Below are positions 34,573 through 47,249 of a stretch of 48,510 nucleotides of DNA, in pieces; within the stretch, counting starts at the first letter, position 1, and every line of letters begins with the position of its first letter. Both the position numbers and the translations under genes were made by a program. Under the pieces are notes generated by a model that saw only the letters and a program-made list of their open reading frames with translations, ran no database searches and had not been told where the DNA came from. The stretch is from NCBI GenBank assembly GCA_018398765.1, contig JAHBMJ010005888.1:13972-62481 (forward strand), read 5' to 3'. The stretch comes from Chromera velia (taxonomy: Eukaryota; Sar; Chromeraceae).

Positions 34573-34624
34573 AAAGCGGCGCGGCGGGGGGCCCATTCAT
34601 GCTGGGGCCCCCGCCTGCATGCGA
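34573..34624 (-). repeat. right terminal inverted repeat of the transposon
   Basis: Reverse complement of the left end apart from a short indel. It lies 235 bp upstream of the ATG of the minus-strand gene, so it probably overlaps that gene's promoter, as the left end does for gene 1. Confidence 0.75.
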
Positions 34625-36673
34625 TTTTGATAAGAATTTTCCAGTATAGAATTGATTGATTAAACACATATAAAATTATAAAGGAATTTCATGCCTAGTT
34701 TTATGCACACATACAAGAAATTTAGTAGTATTTAATCTACTACTACAGATGCGCATCTTTTGAAAAGATTTATAGCAAAATATATAGATTTTATGTTAAT
34801 CATGATTAGGATTCTAAACAAATCATTCTGATCAATCTATCATGTTTGATGATTTAGTTAGCAATTTAAGAGGTGATATAATTGGAAATATAAAATTAAT
34901 AAACTGTTTTAGAAATTAATATTCAAATTATCATTGAAGTCATTATTCTAGTCATTATTTGTCCATTTTGTTTCCAAATAATCAAGTTGACATCATCACT
35001 AAATTTAGAATTAAATATAATTTTTTGTTTAGCTTTTTATATTACGGATGATGCTTGTCATTTTATTTTGGTCTTATTTAGAGATCTATTGCACCTATAC
35101 GAAAACTGCCACTTATTAAGTACTGCATTAAGACTGTCACTGGCACTGGCAGTGTATGCCGGCCATGGCAGTGACTTGGACTGGATCAGCATACTGATAC
35201 CGTGACATCATAGATTCATAATTAATACATCATAATGCATGCATTCAGTATGCATGTCTCGGCGTCTTTCGAAGCAAAAGCTCAAAAACATCAGCCGGGC
35301 ATAGTCTGTGTTGTGTGTGCGAACCTTCAGACAGACGTTTTGTCTTGCGAAAGCACGAACATCAACACAGATGAGGTTGACTTGCGACGATCGACTCAAC
35401 AAAAGACAGGAATGAGACGAAGTGACGATGGAGCTGCCTATACGAACAAATCTCAAAGGAGCGACGACTGTGTGAGACAAATTCGAACATTTCGACTGTC
35501 ACGCCCCCGTCCTGTAATCCCACCGGTCGTCATACGGTTGTGGAGTCTTGGACCTTGAGTCCTCAATAACTCCTTGTTTGTTGCTCTGGTCGAATCAGTA
35601 GGCCGTCTTGTCATTCTTGCTCGGACAGTTTTGCCGATAAAGTGCTCGCATTAGAAAGAGAAAGTCAAGCTGAGCAAGATTGATCAACGTACTTGTTTTT
35701 GAACGAGACTGCCGAGACATCTCAAACTTCAGTCAAACAATTACGGAGAGGGAGAGAAGACTACGGGTTCTTCTTCATCGATCGATCCACTCAATGATCA
35801 ACCTGAATTCCATATGTTTTTGGAACGACAACAAGACTGTACACAATCGAGTTCTGCGCGTTTCTGATTCACACATGAAGATTCATTCATTCATTCACGT
35901 TCCATGCACAAGAAAACACCCACCCTCTCCTCGTACATGCACAAACATAAGGACATGCACGAACGCTCTCAGGCCCACCTAAACATGGGACCTTCATTCA
36001 CCCTACCTCAACCCTCCACACTTACATCCGAACATGGACGCAAAACAAGAAATGGAGTCACAGTCATAGACTTAAAGAGCACTCATGAGAGACCGAAAGG
36101 TAGTGGAGAAGGCACCAGACGGGTAGCAGTAGAGAAAGCACTCACGCATCTACTCACAGAGCACAGTACATACATGAACTGAGAGTGACCCATCCTTCCA
36201 GACGTTCACTCCCTTTCCCTTCATTCACTCCTCCATGCATTCATTCTTTCCCTCACCCACTCGATCACTCGCATGATGATTTATACAGCGTCTCTGCCGT
36301 TTTGTCCCTTCCTTCAGTTGCGAGGCAAGAGAGAGACCACGCGGTGAAAACAGGAGGACCCAGAGTGAGTGCCCATGCATGAGCCTTCAGAAGAATTAAG
36401 GCACTCGATCGATCGATCGGTCGGTCTTCTCACAAGAAGACGCAGAGACAGATAGGCAGACAGACTGGGCTCTGCCGATTCCAGCGCATTCTCTCTCACA
36501 CCTTTCCCTGTTTCCCTTCCGCGTTTCATGAACCATCAAAAAACGAGAATGAATCTAGGCGAGCCTCGGCTTTCTTCTGGCATCTTTCGCCAGACAGACT
36601 GGACCCCGACCCCAGCAGGAGGAGCGACATGCATGCAGTCAGAAACAAATGCTCAGAATTGCTCTACCTCCCT
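34625..36673. other. intergenic DNA, no supported gene
   Basis: 34625-35220 is AT-rich without structure I can name. 35220-36670 has balanced composition and several short frames without domains or splice partners. It includes (CGAT)/(CGGT) runs at about 36406-36426. It lies downstream of the receptor gene and may hold its 3' UTR near 36600. Confidence 0.4.
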
Positions 36674-38673
36674 CTACTGATCCATGGCTACGGCCTGAGA
36701 GGAAGGGTGGGCACTATCGGTTGCCTTGGGCTGCTTCTGTTGGATCGGGCTGACGTCATCCGCCAAGGAGATGTCAATGCAGTCATCGTCGTCGGCTGCA
36801 GGGCGGCGGACGGAGGTGATTGCAGAGACCAGATCTTCGGAGGGTCGGCGGTCAATCGTGGCATCGTCGTCAGCCACACCGAAGGCTGTGACGGGGCTGC
36901 TCTTGCTGAGTTTCTTTCCAGCGGAATTGGCGGGTTTCTTCAAGGGATCTGCAGTGCTCTTGGAGAGACTCTTGGGGTTTGCTACTGGGCTCTTGCTGTT
37001 CTGGTCTGCCATTCCTCTCTCGAGGGAGGCCACTGATCCTGTGCGGCTTCTCTCCCATGGAAGCACGGGGGAAGAGAGAGGCTGCTCTTTCTTGGACTGC
37101 TGTCTGCGGTAGTACCACACGGCGAGGAGGAGGAACCCTATGATCAAAGCAAACCCGGCAAGAATAATGGCAAGGAGAATGTACCATGCCACTCCATCAG
37201 CTGATGTTTGGCTGGATCTGGAGAATCCGGACAGAGATCCGACTCGGCAGGTGACGAGTGTTCCCCCTCTTCTGAACTCAAAGCTCTCCCCTTCTCTGTA
37301 TCTGTTACCGTCAGAGAAGAGAAATTCTTCCTCTGTCTCCTGGGTCAAGTTCACTTCCCCTCCCCCCAGGTTCATCAAACATGAGTCACCAATAGACTGG
37401 GTCATACAGTAGAACCCTGTGGTGGAGTCAGTCAACTCATCCATGTTCATGGGAGTACCGGGAGCAACAACCTTGACTTCCTGGACTTCATTCTGGATGT
37501 CTTCGTGGAAGGGGAGGTCCTCTACCCCGACGGTCACAGTCTCAGATCCCGAGTCCTCCAGGAGGACGTCCACAATTCCTCGGACGAACTCTCTCTTCTT
37601 TCCCTCATCCTGAAGCTGTCTTCCCATCTCCTTCACCGACTCTCCAATCGTCACTCTGTCTCCCTCCTGACCGCCCAGAATGTCCTCACGAGGGACTTCA
37701 AGTCCAGCCACCTGGACAGGGGGGACGGGGGCCCTGGGAGCGGGGGTGGTGACGATTTCGGCCTCAGTGGCAACACCACGGCACGACCAGTTGACAAATC
37801 CAAACTTGTATGTACCTCCGCAAGGGTCTCTGCCGGCAAGCCCGTTGTTGAGTGTGAACTCACAGCTCTGCTTTCCGTTACAGGTATTCGCGACTCTTCT
37901 GGAGATGTCCATTTTGCAGTTGGTCTTTCTCATTTGAGAAGCGATCGAGGGACACGTGACCTGATCGTTACGACCGTACCACGCGTTGTCAATGTGGACC
38001 TCCTGGCCCTCAGGACACACAAGCTCTTTGTCATCTCCCTCGCAGATGGCAGTCTCGACAGGGCCCTCAATGGCAAACACGTTCACGGTCTCCTCCTCGG
38101 GATGGTTCCTGTTGCCCTTGCTGAACCTGCCGTTGCCTCTGGGCTCGCATCCGTCCTTGTCGAAGAAGAGATGGATGTTGTCGGTGTTCACCTGCACAGA
38201 CGCACATCAGTAGGAGTCGTTTGAGCAGCTGAGAGGAAAACTGGTCTTCCTTCCCCTGCCTTCGTCTGTGAGAAAAGAAATGAACGACAGTGGAAGAACA
38301 AAGACAGACAGACCTTCTTTGTTCGCACAGCTCCAGAGTTCTGCCCGTTGTAGCTTGCAACAGTGGCGACGACTGCGGGGGCCTTGTCGAAGGCGGTGGT
38401 GTCGTATGGGTGCACTGCGCTGGTCATGGTGTCCTGCACAGATCGAGAGGTACACAAAACATCGACGAAAAGTTCTACACACCCGAAGTATTTGGTGATA
38501 TGACAATGAGGCCGAGTGGCAAAGGGTCGATGAATAAAGTTCGACGGTCTTCCTTTCACTGTGCCCGGCAACACAGTGGTTGCCTTCTGAGAGAAGGATG
38601 AACTATTCTTATAACACGCATTGGCTACCATAATCCAAGTCCGGAAAGGGCATCGCATTACGCGCACACGCAC

Positions 38674-38717
<44 letters not shown>

Positions 38718-38794
38718 GCAGAGAGCAGAGAGCAGAGAGCAGAGAGCAGAGAGCAGAGAGCAGAGAGCAGAGAGCAGAGAGCAGAGAGCAGAGA

Positions 38795-38836
<42 letters not shown>

Positions 38837-41800
38837 AAATGAAGGCAGAGAGGCGGGAGAGCTAGACAGGACAAACTGACGATGACTTCAGTTGAGATCC
38901 GGTAGTTTCCGATTTCGTAGTGTCCGGGTGTCAGAGCCATGTAGGCCACAGTGACGTTCTCTCCACTGAAGGGAACGTTCGGGTTCTCGAGAGACTCTCC
39001 CTCAGACTCCAGTGCGATGGTGAAGTTGTATTCGTTGGATTCGGAGATACGCGCGTGGAGGTACACCGGCTCAGGACCGTGTTGGATGTACGCGACCACA
39101 ACGGGAACGTCATCACCAAAGTCACCCTCGTACTCGAAAGTGTGCCACTGCCCGTCAGCAGGAACGCTGATGCGGCCAACCTCAATGGTGTTTCCGTCCG
39201 AGAGCGTGTGAAGACCTGGCTCGGCAAAGACCACCTCAGTTGTCTCTGTCGTGTGCCATTTGTCGTAGCAGGTCGGTTCCAGCAGGCTGACGTGTGCTGT
39301 CCAGGGAGCACCCTCTGCGCGCTCTGCAAGGGACGCGATGACGAGTCCCGGATCTCCTCCCTTGGTTGTCATGGTGGCTCCGAAGAGCACAGCGTCAGCG
39401 AATCTGGAGGCATCGATGGAGACGGTCCGGCCGACATGGTCGAAGGGAGTGGAGACGACGGCAAACGGGGGCTCTTGAGACTCTGCAGAGGTTGACACAC
39501 ACATGCAGACAGGCAGGGAAGAAAGTTGTCAGTCACTCATTTGATTGCATGAGTCCGTCGATCGACAGTTCTTCAGCCATCTGGTCAGCAATGTCAATCA
39601 AAATTTTGGGTTTCAGACGCAGGACAGGGGTCACGCAAAAGAAGTCGGTAGAGAAACTGGAATGAGAGATTTGAGACAGTAAAAACAAAAACTGCACGCT
39701 CGAACGCTGAAGAAAAAAATTGAATCACACGACTTTAATTCTGTGGACACGGTCTCATAAAGGGCCTGTCACAAGGCTTGATTGACTGACCGCTGGCAGT
39801 TCCGCACACGACGTCGATCTGCTCCTGGTTGAGCACCTGGTCGTAGATGTGTGCCTCCATGATGTCCGCATTCACTGCACCAGACCGACTGTGCCTGGTT
39901 CCGAAGTTCACATAGCTGGCTTCTCCGCGGCGTGCGTCGGGCTTTGTGAAAGTCTCTGCAGACACGGTGTGAGGGAGAAGAGTGAGAGTGATCAGTCGAA
40001 GGTAAATGCGGCCAAGACTGCAAAGACGAGCGACCAGATACGAAAATAAACAGAACACAGGAGGCGGAGACAGGAGGTTCCCACTTAGCATGCAGACTTC
40101 ATCAAGGCCACTTGAAAACGAAATTTCGATTTACGAAAAAAGGGAGGGAAAGAGGTCAAAAGCAACAAACACATTTTCTTGAAGTCCAAATCGACGCACG
40201 GAGCATCTCTCCGTCTCTGAAGAGTGAGACGGTTGTCTCGCCATTGATGGTCTCGTAGGTGGCTGCCATACAGATGGTCTGTCCGATGGATCCCTCGGTC
40301 TCGACAAATTCGGTCGGTCTGAAGGCAGGAATGATCGAGAGCGCACAGGCAGGAAGGAACAAGAGTGAGTGAGCCGGGCAGCGTGAAAAAACAAGGCAAG
40401 ACGATGATCCTTCTTCGCTTTCTTTTCGGCAGTCACTGCACGCCCTAGAACGAGGGTGCGCTCTTTTGCCCCCCTCTCTTTTTCTTTCGGCTTCAAGACA
40501 CGAAAGACAGAGAACATCACGAACTCCCAGCGATCCTCTTCCGGGGCTTCTTTCTCCCTTGACAGTGAGGACTAAGGAAACGACACGAGTCTCGGACATG
40601 AATTATATAAAAATGCCAAAAAGAGCAAAAAACCGACCCATCAGAACGCCTCCAGAAATCAGACCCGGCAATCCAGTACTTCCCTGGCTGATACCAACCC
40701 TCCCAGAAGGTGATGGAGTCAAAAGCACCCCAGGAAGAGTAGTCCCTGTCCTCCAATCCGATCACAGACCCTGCACGGGCGTTGAAGTCTCTCAGCTTGA
40801 AGATGGACACCAGAGTCTTCTTCTCGTAGTTCGGCCCTGCCTGGGTGGACTTAGCCCACCCCTGTGCAAACTGGCTTGTTCCGGACACGCGGAGGAATCC
40901 ATTCATCACACGGGCGTTCCCTCCAAGCTCGAGCTCACTGCATACATGCAGGAAGAGATGCAGAAAAACAAGAATGTTGGCATGTCTGGTTTCGGTCCCT
41001 CTGCCCTTGTCCGCCCGCCCCTGCAATCCTGTGGTCAAAGTGCCAAGTCCCTGCCAGGTATCAGAAATTGCGAATGGACGTTTGAGGGCCATCGTTGACA
41101 TCGAGAGATGGAACACAAAGAAAGGAGTCAGGGCCCGCTCCAGAAATGAAACGATCACATCGCGACGAAGAATTAAAAAAAGAAACGAGAAATGTAAGAA
41201 AAACATCAGGCAGACATGACAATTCATGATGCCCCCCCTCACTCACTGCTCAGAGGACTGACCCGAAAGTTCCCATCACGTCCACAAGCTCTTCTCCTTC
41301 CTCGAAAGTGAACAGACCGACAGGCTTCACTCCCTCTCCTTCAACGCACATGTAGTCAACCACACCGTATTTATAAGTGCCTTGACAGGGGTCTCCAGCG
41401 ATCTGGTTGGTCATCGGCAGCACGCACGTCGACTTCCCGTCGCACATCGCACGGGCGTACCACTTCACGTCCACGTGACAGGTGAGGTCAGAGACATGAC
41501 CAGCCATGGGGCACATGACGTCGTTGCGTCTACCGTACCAGGCAGCGTTGACTGCGATGACTTCCCCGGAAGGGCATGTCAGGGGTGTGTCGCATCCTCC
41601 GGTCTCCGACCCGCACTGGTTCTCGTGAGAGGGGTGGGTCTCGCAGATGACAGTCTGCTCTTCGTCGGATTGGTCGACTGCAAAAAGGGAGGAAGAAGCA
41701 GGAGGGCAGTGAGCAAAGGCGTAAAAGAGAATGAGTGTAAACAGAGCGAACACCTCAAAAGACTCCAAGGTCGTAGATGAAAACAAGTGAAGCTGCAAGT

Positions 41801-44800
41801 GATGCCAGTCATCTTCATAATTGCAAGGGGAAAGTGAAAAGATTTTAGTGTGGAGTTTTTTCAGATCAAAAAATCACTGCCTCACACACTCAGAGCAACT
41901 TTAAAGTTGCCCTTTTTCTTGCCTGCCTGCCTGACTAGCTGACTGACCGGGCACTCCCCCTTCAGAGAGCTCGAGGGAGCAGATGTGTTGGATCTGCTCC
42001 TGAGTGAGGACCTGGTCGTAGATGTGGGCCTCCAGGATGTCTGCGTTGATGGCACCCCGCCTGGTATGGCGAGTTCCGAAGGTCACGTACGACTTGTCTC
42101 CGGGTCTCGTGCCGCCCTTGTTGTATCCTCCTGCACAGGCGAAAGACAGAATCGAGAGGGACGAAGCAAAAGGGGGAACTCAAATCGAAAATCCACCAGA
42201 CTCGGATAGATAGCTTGGCTTTGAGAGGAAAAGTGAGAATGATGACGAAAGCCGGAGGAGACAAGGTACTCCTGTACACACGGGTGAAGCAGAACATTGA
42301 CGACTCACTGATGTGTTTGCCGTCACGGAAGAGCTCGATGTGTGCCTTCCCATCCACAAGGTCGTAGGTGGAGGCCATGCAGACCTTGGTGTTCAGGACA
42401 GTCTCCTTCTCTCTAAAGGAGCCGGGACTGCAGGGGATTTTCATGACGGGAAAGTGAGCAGTCATGGAGGGAGAGTGAAAAGCAAAGAGTAGGGCGTCAA
42501 AGGAACAATCCAGAAACGCGTGGAGGAGGAAGGAAACAATCTGGTATTTTCTGACGGACCAAACAGTTGTGGGCGCCCTTTCAGCTTAACGTGGGAACGC
42601 AAGACGGATCAAGATGCAAAGAGAAAGATAATGCGAACGACCGACCCCATGGTACGACGCCATCTCTCAGAGCTTGTCAGCCACCAGTGTCCGGGTCTCC
42701 AGTTGCCCTCCCAGAAGGCAATCGAGTCGTACGCGTTCTTTCCACCTCCGTTCACATCTCTGTCCTCGAGACCAATCACGGCACCTCCACGAGCAGCGAA
42801 GTCCCGAAGTTTGAAGATCGAGATCATTGTTTTCTTCTCGTAGTTGGGCCCTGCCTTGGTCGACTTGGCGTATCCTGAGGGTCTCTGTCTCCTTCCACCG
42901 ACAGAGAGGGCACCGTTTTCGACCTTTGCGTCTCCAGTAAGGGTCAGCTCTCTGTGAAGAAAGGGCAAAGGAAAGAAAGGGAGAGGGGAAAGCAGGTAAA
43001 ACGACGGCTAGAGAGATCTGTTCGCGAAAGCAGCGGAAGAGAGAAAAAAGAGAACATGAGAAGAGAAAGACCATGCAAAAGAAAGGGAAAAAAAAACAAC
43101 AGGCAGGCAGGCAGATACAACGGCAGGCATCATGCAGGTGAACTTTCTGGCAGAAACGGGCTCACTCTTACACAGCTAAGCATCAAGCTGTCTGCTCACT
43201 TCCTGCCCACCCACGCACCCACTGACTGACTGACTGACCCGAAAGTTCCCTTCTGATCGATCAGCTCGACGCCCTCCTCGAAGGTGAAGAGACCGACTGG
43301 CTCGGGAATCGTTTCGTCGATGGGGGTGATCACGGGGGGTTTGTCTCCCTGTTGGATCACAACGACAGAGACATGTTCCTGCTCGTGGTGTTTTCTGAAG
43401 TTGTTTCTTCTGAATGTCTTGCCGTTGTGAGACCATCTGCAGCCGTCCTCATCCAGCCAGAGAGTGAAGACATCGTGCTTCAGGTCCTTCCTTCTGGTCG
43501 ACACACCGTTGTGTCCCTCGTAGGTGCTGGCAGTTGCCATCACGGCAGGCACAGAGGAGTCGTCAAAGAGAAGCTCACTGGTGCTGCCAGGTTTGTTGGG
43601 GGCATCAACCTTCTTGTCGGCGTGCGTCATTGGGAACTGCATCCATCCATCCATCCATCCATCCATCCATCCAGACGTGAATGAAATCAGCTAGGCTCTC
43701 CATACGTCAGTTCCCTTTATCCGGCCTCGCTTCCTTGCGTGCCTGCCGATTTACCCCCCTCGTCAGTTCCTTTATCCGGCCTCGCTTCCTTGCGTGCCTG
43801 CCGATTTACCCCCCTTTTGACTGGAGAACCAGTGAAAAGTGAGGTAGATGGGTGGGAGCGTGAAAGAATGAATCAGACACTAGCGCAGGGGAGAGTCAGT
43901 CCAGCGGCCTGCCAATCTCTGCACCTCCTCTGGAGCGAAAAAAAAGTGAGCAAGATGGCCCGTCAAAAAAAGTCACAAAAACCCATGGAACGAAGGGAGG
44001 GAGGGAGGGAGGGAGGGAGGGAGGGAGAACGAAACGAAACTAGACTGACCAGCTTGTGCGAGGAGATTCTCCACTTCCCAGTGTCATGGGCACCCTCCTC
44101 AATCGCGATGTACGCAATGGTGTTCTCGCTGGGCAATCCTGACAATTCGTTTTCAGGATTTGTCGGATCGAACAGGTTCTCTCCCTCTCCCTGGAGCGCA
44201 AGCTTGAACCCTGTCTCGGTAATTTCGTCAAGACGGGGGCGAACGTACGCGTGGTGAGAGTGCTGGAGGTAAGCTACCACTGCTGGAGGCTTCTCGAATC
44301 CTGTGGCAAAGTCGACAGAATGCCACTGGCCGTCGAGACCTCCTGTGACCTTCACAGTCTTAATTTCCATATGACGACCGTCGGGCAGTTTGTAAATTCC
44401 CTGCTTTGCAAAGACAACATGTGCCCTCTCATGCATGTGCCAGCCGTCATAACAGGAAGGCTCGTAGATGTGAATATCTGCCTTCCAGGGCTTGTCTTGC
44501 TCCTTCGCCTTCATTTCCACCAGGACGTTTCCTGCGTGGGGTCCTCTGGAGGTCATCACAGACCCGAAGACTACGGGCTCGGGTTCGCCCTCCTCGACCA
44601 CGAAAGCAGCGGGTGCCTCCACAGTGCGGATGTTGTGGTCAATTGTCAGGTCAACAACGGCAAACGAAGACCAGTCAGGAAGTTCAGAGCCGGTGGTGGG
44701 GTCAACTGCAGGAATGGATGGAAGTCAGGCAACACATTTAAAAAATGCAACAGCAACCCCCAGTGAACAACACGACACTTTGTGCAAAAGGATGTGCTCC

Positions 44801-45277
44801 TTCGAGGAACTGTGGAAACAGAGCATTCTGGAGGAAGCTTTCAAGTGCACACAAAAGATGGCCGTGACTCTGTGTGAAGTTACCATCAGAATTCCTCAAA
44901 GCAACATCCGAAAACAAAACGAACTTGTTCGTGCAACACCTGTTGCATGAACGCAGGCTGACTCACCAGGGGGGGTCGGGATGGTGGTGTTGGTCTGGAG
45001 GCTTCTCTTTGAAGACGCCTCCGGAAGAGTGAAGTCAAAGGTCTCTGAGAACTCGTGGGTATTGCTGTCTGCAAGCAAAGCACGTGGAGATGTGGAGCTC
45101 AGACAACATGCTACAGCAATAACCGATTACAGGGGGAAGTGTAAGTCTCAACGAACGGGGTGGAACTCAGCAAACTGTCGCGAGATGCAAGATCGAGATG
45201 GACTGACAAGATGGAGCCCCACTTGTGAGTGCGAGGGCACTCACAAGTGCGAGCACTGCAAGGTGGCGCAGCGCCAT
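36674..45277 (-). CDS. mosaic type I surface receptor: H-lectin-like, LamG and SUEL lectin modules
   Basis: Fourteen exons: 45277-45208, 45068-44967, 44705-44050, 43636-43239, 42951-42646, 42427-42309, 42130-41948, 41677-41263, 40937-40638, 40318-40200, 39955-39791, 39482-38881, 38433-38314, 38191-36674. They total 5073 nt, exactly 1690 residues plus TAG. Signal peptide MALRHLAVLALVSALALTSG; H-lectin-like beta-sandwich repeats at ~58-385; LamG/concanavalin fold ~385-608 (AHIYDQVLTQEQIQHIC end); SUEL galactose/rhamnose-binding domain ~620-712 (AWYGRRNDVMC, CDGKSTC, DPCQGTYKYGVV); second LamG ~725-944; H-lectin-like ~945-1230; second SUEL ~1235-1320 (AWYGRND, DPCGGTYKFGFV); membrane span 1519-1546; 144-residue tail rich in Ser, Lys and Asp. 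It is probably a glycan-binding adhesion or recognition receptor (inference). Stopping the model at TAA 39737 would ignore a good GTCAGT donor at 39790. Confidence 0.8.
38641..38834. repeat. (GCAGAGA)n heptamer plus (GA)n and (CAGA)n microsatellite
   Basis: In the intron between exons 12 and 13 of the receptor gene, a 7-bp unit gcagaga repeats about twelve times (38717-38800), flanked by GA and CAGA runs. Confidence 0.9.
43642..43675. repeat. (CCAT)n microsatellite next to the exon 4 acceptor
   Basis: Eight CCAT units lie immediately upstream (in transcript sense) of the exon 4 splice acceptor of the receptor gene. Length variation here could affect splicing. Confidence 0.85.
43704..43816. 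repeat. 57-bp tandem duplication in a receptor intron
   Basis: Two adjacent, nearly identical copies of cgtcagttcc followed by tttatccggcctcgcttcc and tgcctgccgatttaccccc. They are intronic (exon 3 to exon 4) and noncoding. A (GGGA)n run at 43994-44026 lies in the same intron. Confidence 0.85.
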
Positions 45278-46209
45278 GTTTGTTTGGATTGGTGGTCCTG
45301 CTGCTTTTTGCTGCAAGAAACCAATGCAAGCTGTTCAGGCGAGCCTGCTTGAGGGGAAAGTCAAGTCTCAGAGACCGACTGTAGGCGAAGGGGTGAGCTT
45401 TGCGGAATTCAGACAACTACAGAGTAAGTAAAGATGTCAGAGGGATGCTGGCAGAGAAACCTCCGTTCCTTCCAAGAAACTTCCCGCGCTCGTCAAGAAG
45501 AGAAGAAACAGTCGATTTTTCACCTGTGCACATCCGAATAGTCGGCGGGCAGGTCACGGAGGGCAGTGCAGAAATTACGGCTTCGAAGAGGCCCTAGAAA
45601 TGCCTATGAAAATTTTGAGAATGAGAGAGTTCCTGTTATGGTCCCACATATTTGTTGCGAACAAACACGGGCCGCTTGACGGCACGCGGTTATATATGCG
45701 CGTGCGTATTTCAAGGGCCCCTGCAGATTTGAATATTCGAGAGGGCAGCTGAAGGGCTCATGAGGCACTCACCCACCTTAGCTCTGACAGGACCTTGGTG
45801 TATCCCGGGCAGACGTATCGGTACCGAATGCATGCATGCATGCTGTGAGGGGACTCTATTAAAGCATGCATGCATGCAAAATGTTCTTACCTTCTCTTTT
45901 CACACACACTCCCCTCGGCCGTCAGTTGCCTGCCGACTCTGCGCAGAACATCCTTGAGAGAACGGAGCGATTGCTCAAGCACAAATGACCAAAGCGGAAG
46001 AAGAGAAGACGAGAGTCTGGCCCTTCAAGCCTCAAGAGAAGCAGGTCGATTGACTGCCTCTGCATGCTTCAGACGGACGTGAAGAGTCTCTCGTGACGAG
46101 AAGGCCATCACAGTCTTCCCGTCTACCTTGCACCACTTCCACCCGCAGCAGGCCTGTAGTCGAACTATCCGATCAGCAGAAGAGTGGAAGAACAGGTGAC
46201 GCGCGCACA
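45278..46209. promoter_or_regulatory. shared divergent upstream region (receptor and dynamin genes)
   Basis: The minus-strand receptor starts at 45277 and the plus-strand dynamin gene at 46210, so these 930 bp separate two divergent starts. Visible features are a TATA-like run at about 45690 (gttatatatgcgcgtgcg), and two blocks of alternating GCATGCATGC at about 45829-45842 and 45864-45880. No bound factor can be named. Confidence 0.35.
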
Positions 46210-47163
46210 ATGGCCCAAAGTGAGCGGTCAGCTCTTCTTGACATCCTCTCGGATGTCAAGATGAAAGTGCAAGACAAGCTGGGAATTGCCGACTTTCCCA
46301 TTCCACAGTTTATCATCATAGGCAAACAGTCGGTCGGAAAGTCCAGACTCATCGAGTCTCTTGCCGGAGAACAGTTCAATTTCGTGTCCGGCACTTTGGG
46401 TTCTCGTCGTCCCACGATTTTGGAATTTCGAAATGTTGGCTCATTGGAAACGTCTTCCTGGAAGGTCATGGACAGAGAGACGAAGAAGTGGAACTCCTAC
46501 CCGGTCTCCACTGTCATGGACATGATGGCAGAAGCGCACGAATCTCTGGGTTCTACCGTGAGTCACGAACCCGTGTGCGTGCGTGTCGAGTCTGCTCATT
46601 GTGTCGACATGCAAGTGGTTGACCTACCCGGATTCCGAGAGTTTTCGATTGACTCCCAAAAGGAAGCCCTCGCCAAAGAGATCGAATCACTCAACACCAG
46701 CTTCATGAACGATGAGCGTAATGTCATGATCTGCGTTGAAGAGGCGGGAGATGCATCAACAATGGCAACTCTGATGCGATGCAAGGCGATCGACTCAAAA
46801 TTCAGACGCACAATCCTAGTGCGAAACAAACTAGACAAATACTATGGGGACTTGAACCACGAAAACATTGGATCATGGCTGGATGGCCACGGGGACCTTC
46901 CGAAGAATCTCCCAAAGTTCACCCTCACGCTTCCGCACTGGACAGAGAAGGACAAAGAGGGCAATATGCTCCCTCCCCCACAGCCATTCGTTCACCTCCG
47001 AAAAGCAGTCAGCGACGAAGACCAAAAAACTCTTGAGTCAAAAGGCGCGGAAAAGGCCGACCTCGAGTCAGTGAGTGATTCACTTAGATCGCTTGCCTGC
47101 CCGACTGCCAGTCTGTGCGTCTGTTTTTCTGTCAAGCTCACAAGTCGGCCTCACAGACAGACA

Positions 47164-47249
<86 letters not shown>

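Larger units (their letters stand above)
28321..34624. mobile_element. 6.3-kb TIR DNA transposon with two convergent multi-exon genes
   Basis: The ends are inverted copies starting tcgcatgcgggcgggggccc (left) and tcgcatgcaggcgggggccc (right, on the minus strand). They continue for ~50 bp with a 7-bp indel. Between them are a plus-strand gene starting 198 bp inside the left end and a minus-strand gene starting 235 bp inside the right end. The two stop at TGA codons 13 bp apart (29932 and 29946). No clear target-site duplication is visible; the flanking octamers share only some bases. Two convergent genes read from outward promoters is known in MuDR-like elements, but no Mutator transposase was recognised, so the superfamily is unassigned. 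Confidence 0.75.

Noticed and set aside
36674-39504. Receptor split into two separate genes at TAA near 39737
   Set aside because: A GTCAGT donor at 39790 joins in phase 1 to the acceptor at 39482, exactly as in the homologous exon 7 to exon 8 junction, and the full 14-exon total is a multiple of three. The 39504 start would lack a signal peptide.
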